7,234 nt of DNA from Candidatus Altimarinota bacterium (lineage in GTDB: Bacteria; Patescibacteriota; Gracilibacteria; JAHISY01), in assembly GCA_023142645.1 (NCBI GenBank), contig JAGLJE010000135.1:1-7234 (forward strand). The letters run 5' to 3'. Under the pieces are notes generated by a model. That model searched no databases and was not told the DNA's origin. It was given only the letters and a program-made list of their open reading frames with translations. Below, piece after piece: positions 4,596 to 7,234 of this stretch (position 1 is its first letter; each line of letters begins with the position of its first letter). The position numbers and the translations under genes are program-made.

Positions 4596-6976
4596 TGGCT
4601 TTAAATTTTCTCCACAATCACGGTATCCTCGGAATCAACGCGCGGAATTTAGAATATCTTCGTCCGTTCAATCGTAAAAAGGCGGTACGAATGGCGGATT
4701 CCAAACTCGCTACGAAACAGTTTCTTTCGACGCGTGGGATTCCTGTTCCGAAACTGATTGCCGCGATTCGCGATCATTCCGAGCTCGAGAAATTCGATTT
4801 CAGCGCGCTACCCGACTCGTTCGCTCTCAAACCAAATGCTGGATACGGTGGCGAGGGAATTATCGTAGTTAAAAATAAAATTCTCGATGGTGTATGGCAA
4901 AAAGTTGGTGACGATAAAATTACCGAAACTGAACTTTACGAGCATGCGAATGATATTCTCGATGGAGAGTACTCGATCGCGAATTTACCTGACATCGCTT
5001 TTTTTGAGTTGCGTGTGGATTCCGTCGAATTCATCCCGGGATTGGAAGTTGAAGGTCTGCCGGATGTTCGTGTGATTGTTCATAATCTCATTCCGGTAAT
5101 GGCAATGCTCCGCATTCCTACACACGAGAGCGGTGGAAAGGCGAATGTACATCTCGGTGGGATCGGTCTCGGTATCGATTTAGCTAGCGGCAAAACTACG
5201 TACGCGGTCTGCTTTAATAAGCTTTTAAAAGAGCTTCCCGGCGGGATTCCCGCAGCTGGACATGAGATTCCGCATTTCAACGAAATTCTTCGTATTGCGA
5301 GCGAGGCGCAAATTCATACGAATCTCGGCTATCTCGCCGCCGATCTCGTGATTGATCGAAAAGATGGACCGGTTTTGCTCGAAGTGAACGCGCGTGCCGG
5401 TTTAATGGTGCAGATTGCCAATCTCGCTCCACTCAAAAAACGGCTGGAGCGAGTGAGGGGACTGAAGGTCGAGTCACCCGAGAAAGGAGTGAAGCTCGGC
5501 AAGGAGCTTTTTGGGAAATCTAAAATTAAAAAGAAAAAACACCCGAAGAAAAAGGTGGTTAATTATATCGAGGCGTGTGAAATTCTTTTAAAAGACGGCG
5601 GTCATCGTGCTAAAGCCGAACTCGATCCAACTCACGAGACTACCGCGATTGATTCCGTCCTCGCGGAAAAATTGAAACTGCCGATGGTAGGCGAGAGCGA
5701 AAAAGAGGTGCATCTCAAAATTATTATCGGCGAGGAGCGGATTACCACCGTTGCCGAGAAAGAAGATTTGTCCGCGGCGGATTACAAAATTATTCTCGGA
5801 AGAAGGGACCTCACGAATTTTCTTATCAATCCCGCCTCGCGGGAGGAGAAAATTCTGCCGAAAGAAAAAAAGACAGATTCAGTGGAAATTAGCCCTCGAG
5901 ATATCTCGGTGGATTTTCGTGTACTCGATAAAAAGCTGATGGAAATCGATCGAAAAATAAAGTTGCTGTATTTTTTGAAACCGATAAATTTGCTTTCCGA
6001 AAAAAAGAAATTTCTTGCTTCGAAGAATTACAATCCGTTTTTCCACTACCGTGAGCTGAAATTTGATTCGCAAAAATTGCTTACGGAGCTTAACTCAATC
6101 GAAACTCCCAACACCCCGATTGGCGCGATTTTTCGTGATAAAAAAATTGAAATCAAAAATAAGCTCGAACTTTTGAAAGCAATCGGCAGCGAAGAATTTA
6201 CCGAAAAATCAAGACAGCTTTATGGTTTCCCTGATTCCGAAACGATTGCGGCTGCACGCGAAAGTCTCGCAAAAAAACCGAAGAAATTTTTTCCGGAGAA
6301 ATCCATTCTTGATTCAGAATTTGCGAAAAAGGAATTTGAAAAAACTTTCGTGAAATACGGATTGAAATGGCGGGTGGTTTTGAAAGATGACATCACGGCG
6401 GACGCGATCGCAGGAAAGCGCGACACACTTTTTCTTCGCCGCGGAGCACTATTTTCTCCGGAAAGATTGCGGGCTGTAATCGCCCATGAAATTGAAACTC
6501 ATATTCTTCGCGCAGAGAATGGGAAACGACAGCTATTTGAGATTTTCTCGCGTGGCACGGGCAATTATCTTGAGACGGAGGAGGGATTGGCTGCCTACAA
6601 TCAAAATTTAACATTGCCGAAAAATTCAGAAAAAAGATTTTGGTCGGCGATAAACTTGCTTGCGGTGGTGGAGGCTGCGGGAAAATCTTTTCACGAGGTT
6701 TTCGAATTTGTGAAGGAGAAAGGATTCGATTCCGAGCGCGCATGGAAAACGGCGGTGAAAATTAAGCGGGGTTTGCGAGATACCGCTGCGGCGGGTGGTT
6801 TCACGAAAGAGGCGATTTATTTTTCCGGACTTCGAAAAATCGAAAAGTTTGTGGCAGATGGAGGAGACTTGCGGAAGTTATACATTGCAAAAATTAAAAT
6901 CGAAGATCTCGAAATTCTCACGAAAATTCCGGGATTCCGTGATGTGAAGCTGATACCGGAGTTTTACGAAGATTGA
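4595..6976 (+). CDS. ATP-grasp glutamate-ligase-like / retropepsin-like / DUF1704 (QEGLA) metallopeptidase fusion
   Basis: A 793-residue cytoplasmic protein with no signal peptide or membrane segment. Residues about 15-285 are a RimK-related ATP-grasp domain. It has GINARN and ADSKLATKQFL near the start, the Gly-rich ATP loop NAGYGGEGI (81-89), MLRIPTHESGGKANVHLGGIG-like sequence, and the Mg-binding end GPVLLEVNARAG (Glu263, Asn265). A lysine-rich linker (about 303-320) leads to a RimK-associated retropepsin-like domain (322-412). That domain keeps the ILGRRDL motif but has D344-P-T where DTG is expected. Residues about 440-793 are DUF1704, with KPINLLSEKKKFL, the zinc site HEIETH (631-636), ENGKRQL and the TEEGLA motif (661-666). 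This domain is related to the eukaryotic tyrosine carboxypeptidase MATCAP. Inferred role: adding and removing amino acids at a peptide or small-molecule end. The substrate is unknown. It overlaps leuD by one base. An AGGAGG lies 18 bases upstream, too far to be a normal ribosome site. Confidence 0.85.
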   Translation: MALNFLHNHGILGINARNLEYLRPFNRKKAVRMADSKLATKQFLSTRGIPVPKLIAAIRDHSELEKFDFSALPDSFALKPNAGYGGEGIIVVKNKILDGVWQKVGDDKITETELYEHANDILDGEYSIANLPDIAFFELRVDSVEFIPGLEVEGLPDVRVIVHNLIPVMAMLRIPTHESGGKANVHLGGIGLGIDLASGKTTYAVCFNKLLKELPGGIPAAGHEIPHFNEILRIASEAQIHTNLGYLAADLVIDRKDGPVLLEVNARAGLMVQIANLAPLKKRLERVRGLKVESPEKGVKLGKELFGKSKIKKKKHPKKKVVNYIEACEILLKDGGHRAKAELDPTHETTAIDSVLAEKLKLPMVGESEKEVHLKIIIGEERITTVAEKEDLSAADYKIILGRRDLTNFLINPASREEKILPKEKKTDSVEISPRDISVDFRVLDKKLMEIDRKIKLLYFLKPINLLSEKKKFLASKNYNPFFHYRELKFDSQKLLTELNSIETPNTPIGAIFRDKKIEIKNKLELLKAIGSEEFTEKSRQLYGFPDSETIAAARESLAKKPKKFFPEKSILDSEFAKKEFEKTFVKYGLKWRVVLKDDITADAIAGKRDTLFLRRGALFSPERLRAVIAHEIETHILRAENGKRQLFEIFSRGTGNYLETEEGLAAYNQNLTLPKNSEKRFWSAINLLAVVEAAGKSFHEVFEFVKEKGFDSERAWKTAVKIKRGLRDTAAAGGFTKEAIYFSGLRKIEKFVADGGDLRKLYIAKIKIEDLEILTKIPGFRDVKLIPEFYED
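5241..5253. repeat. GC-rich inverted repeat in the ATP-grasp coding region
   Basis: GCGGGA-T-TCCCGC has the same arms as the repeats at 289-306 and 5830-5844, in the opposite order. It is read as GGIPAA, in a part of the ATP-grasp domain that is probably normally present in the family, so it may be coincidental codon use and not an insertion. Confidence 0.3.
5830..5844. repeat. GC-rich inverted repeat in the linker before DUF1704
   Basis: TCCCGC-CTC-GCGGGA is a 6-bp hairpin with a three-base loop. Its arms are identical to those of the palindrome at 289-306 in an unrelated gene. It is read in frame as NPASRE, at the end of the retropepsin-like domain and the start of a charged linker, a place that should tolerate extra residues. 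Confidence 0.55.
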
Positions 6977-6979
6977 TTT

Positions 6980-7008
6980 GCCGAAAAAAAATTCTTGAGT
7001 TCTTCGGC
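6980..7008 (-). terminator. Possible terminator hairpin between convergent genes
   Basis: GCCGAA at 6980-6985 pairs with TTCGGC at 7003-7008. In the leftward transcript the stem extends to nine pairs (GCCGAAGAA with UUUUUCGGC, one wobble). It lies four bases past the stop of the large fusion gene and 23 past the stop of the convergent glycosyltransferase gene. No U-run follows the stem in either direction, so termination is uncertain. Confidence 0.35.
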
Positions 7009-7031
7009 TGTGAATCATGGATTTTTCTCGA

Positions 7032-7234
7032 CTATGTTTTTGTCCGCGGATTTTTCTTTCCGCGCCATTTTCGAAAATATCTCCATGCGTCGCGGAGATG
7101 TTGTCGGAGTGTCCATTTTTTGAAAAAGGTGAAGAAACCGCCTGCCGAGCAGCGAATTCCGTCGGCGGTGACTACCGCTTCTGGGAAATAAATCACTTCT
7201 TTTTCATTCCCCCATGTCCGCCAACAAAAATCAG
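7032..7234 (-). CDS. Probable family 2 glycosyltransferase, C-terminal fragment
   Basis: An open minus-strand frame enters from the right edge and ends at the TAG at 7034-7032, giving the last 66 residues of a longer protein. The fragment begins with DFCWRTWGNEKEVIYFPEAVV. This matches the D-x-C-x-R ... V-x-Y-x-P-x-A-V-V pattern near the end of the catalytic domain of GT-A fold family 2 glycosyltransferases, where the acidic residue and Arg help bind the acceptor and sugar nucleotide. A basic and aromatic tail follows (FKKWTLRQHLRDAWRYFRKWRGKK), typical of the region after the catalytic domain and possibly membrane-associated. The likely role is transfer of a sugar onto a lipid or polysaccharide precursor at the inner membrane face. 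The start and the DXD motif lie outside the window. It is convergent with the large fusion gene, so a functional link cannot be claimed. Confidence 0.6.
   Translation of the reverse strand, partial: DFCWRTWGNEKEVIYFPEAVVTADGIRCSAGGFFTFFKKWTLRQHLRDAWRYFRKWRGKKNPRTKT

Noticed and set aside
6973..7191. 72-residue plus-strand open frame at the right end
   Set aside because: It lies opposite the glycosyltransferase tail, overlaps the end of the fusion gene, and shows no family pattern.
1..7234. CRISPR array, tRNA or rRNA gene, transposase or integrase
   Set aside because: I saw no regularly spaced repeats, cloverleaf-like sequence, rRNA motif or mobile-element protein on either strand.

Overview
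The window reads as a piece of a bacterial chromosome, and I infer a candidate-phyla-radiation (Patescibacteria) type genome, possibly Peregrinibacteria-like. The grounds are the DUF1704/QEGLA metallopeptidase, a small three-helix membrane protein of the DUF5671 sort, a HicB-HicA pair, starts that mostly lack Shine-Dalgarno sequences, and short GC-rich palindromes of the form TCCCGC-loop-GCGGGA inside coding sequence. UGA behaves as a normal stop (leuD and the large fusion gene both end in TGA), which argues against the code-25 Gracilibacteria/Absconditabacteria. The lineage is an inference from style, not from a marker gene.

Layout, left to right. 1-1268 (+) is the 3' part of a single-chain class I (4Fe-4S) fumarase, entering from the left edge. 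1269-2065 is a visibly AT-richer island holding a hicB-hicA toxin-antitoxin operon (+) with a recognisable promoter. 2066-3604 (-) is leuA, 2-isopropylmalate synthase. 3679-4038 (-) is a small membrane protein, followed by a terminator hairpin whose wobble pairs form only in the leftward transcript. 4113-4595 (+) is leuD, the small subunit of isopropylmalate isomerase, in the short archaeal-type form. It starts about where transcription should start from an extended -10 box. 4595-6976 (+) overlaps leuD by one base (TGATG) and encodes a 793-residue multidomain protein. The right edge holds the C-terminus of a likely family 2 glycosyltransferase (-).

How the genes fit. leuA and leuD catalyse the first two steps of the leucine branch, but leuC and leuB are not in the window. 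The fumarase is a separate central-carbon enzyme. The toxin-antitoxin pair looks like an inserted accessory module.

The most interesting object is the 793-residue protein. A RimK-related ATP-grasp amide ligase, a RimK-associated retropepsin-like domain whose DTG triad is altered, and a DUF1704/MATCAP-type HExxxH peptidase sit on one chain. That is the domain logic of a combined writer and eraser of C-terminal peptide modifications. A second theme is a family of short GC-rich inverted repeats. At least one lies in frame inside a conserved enzyme, at a point where the family seems to have no such residues.
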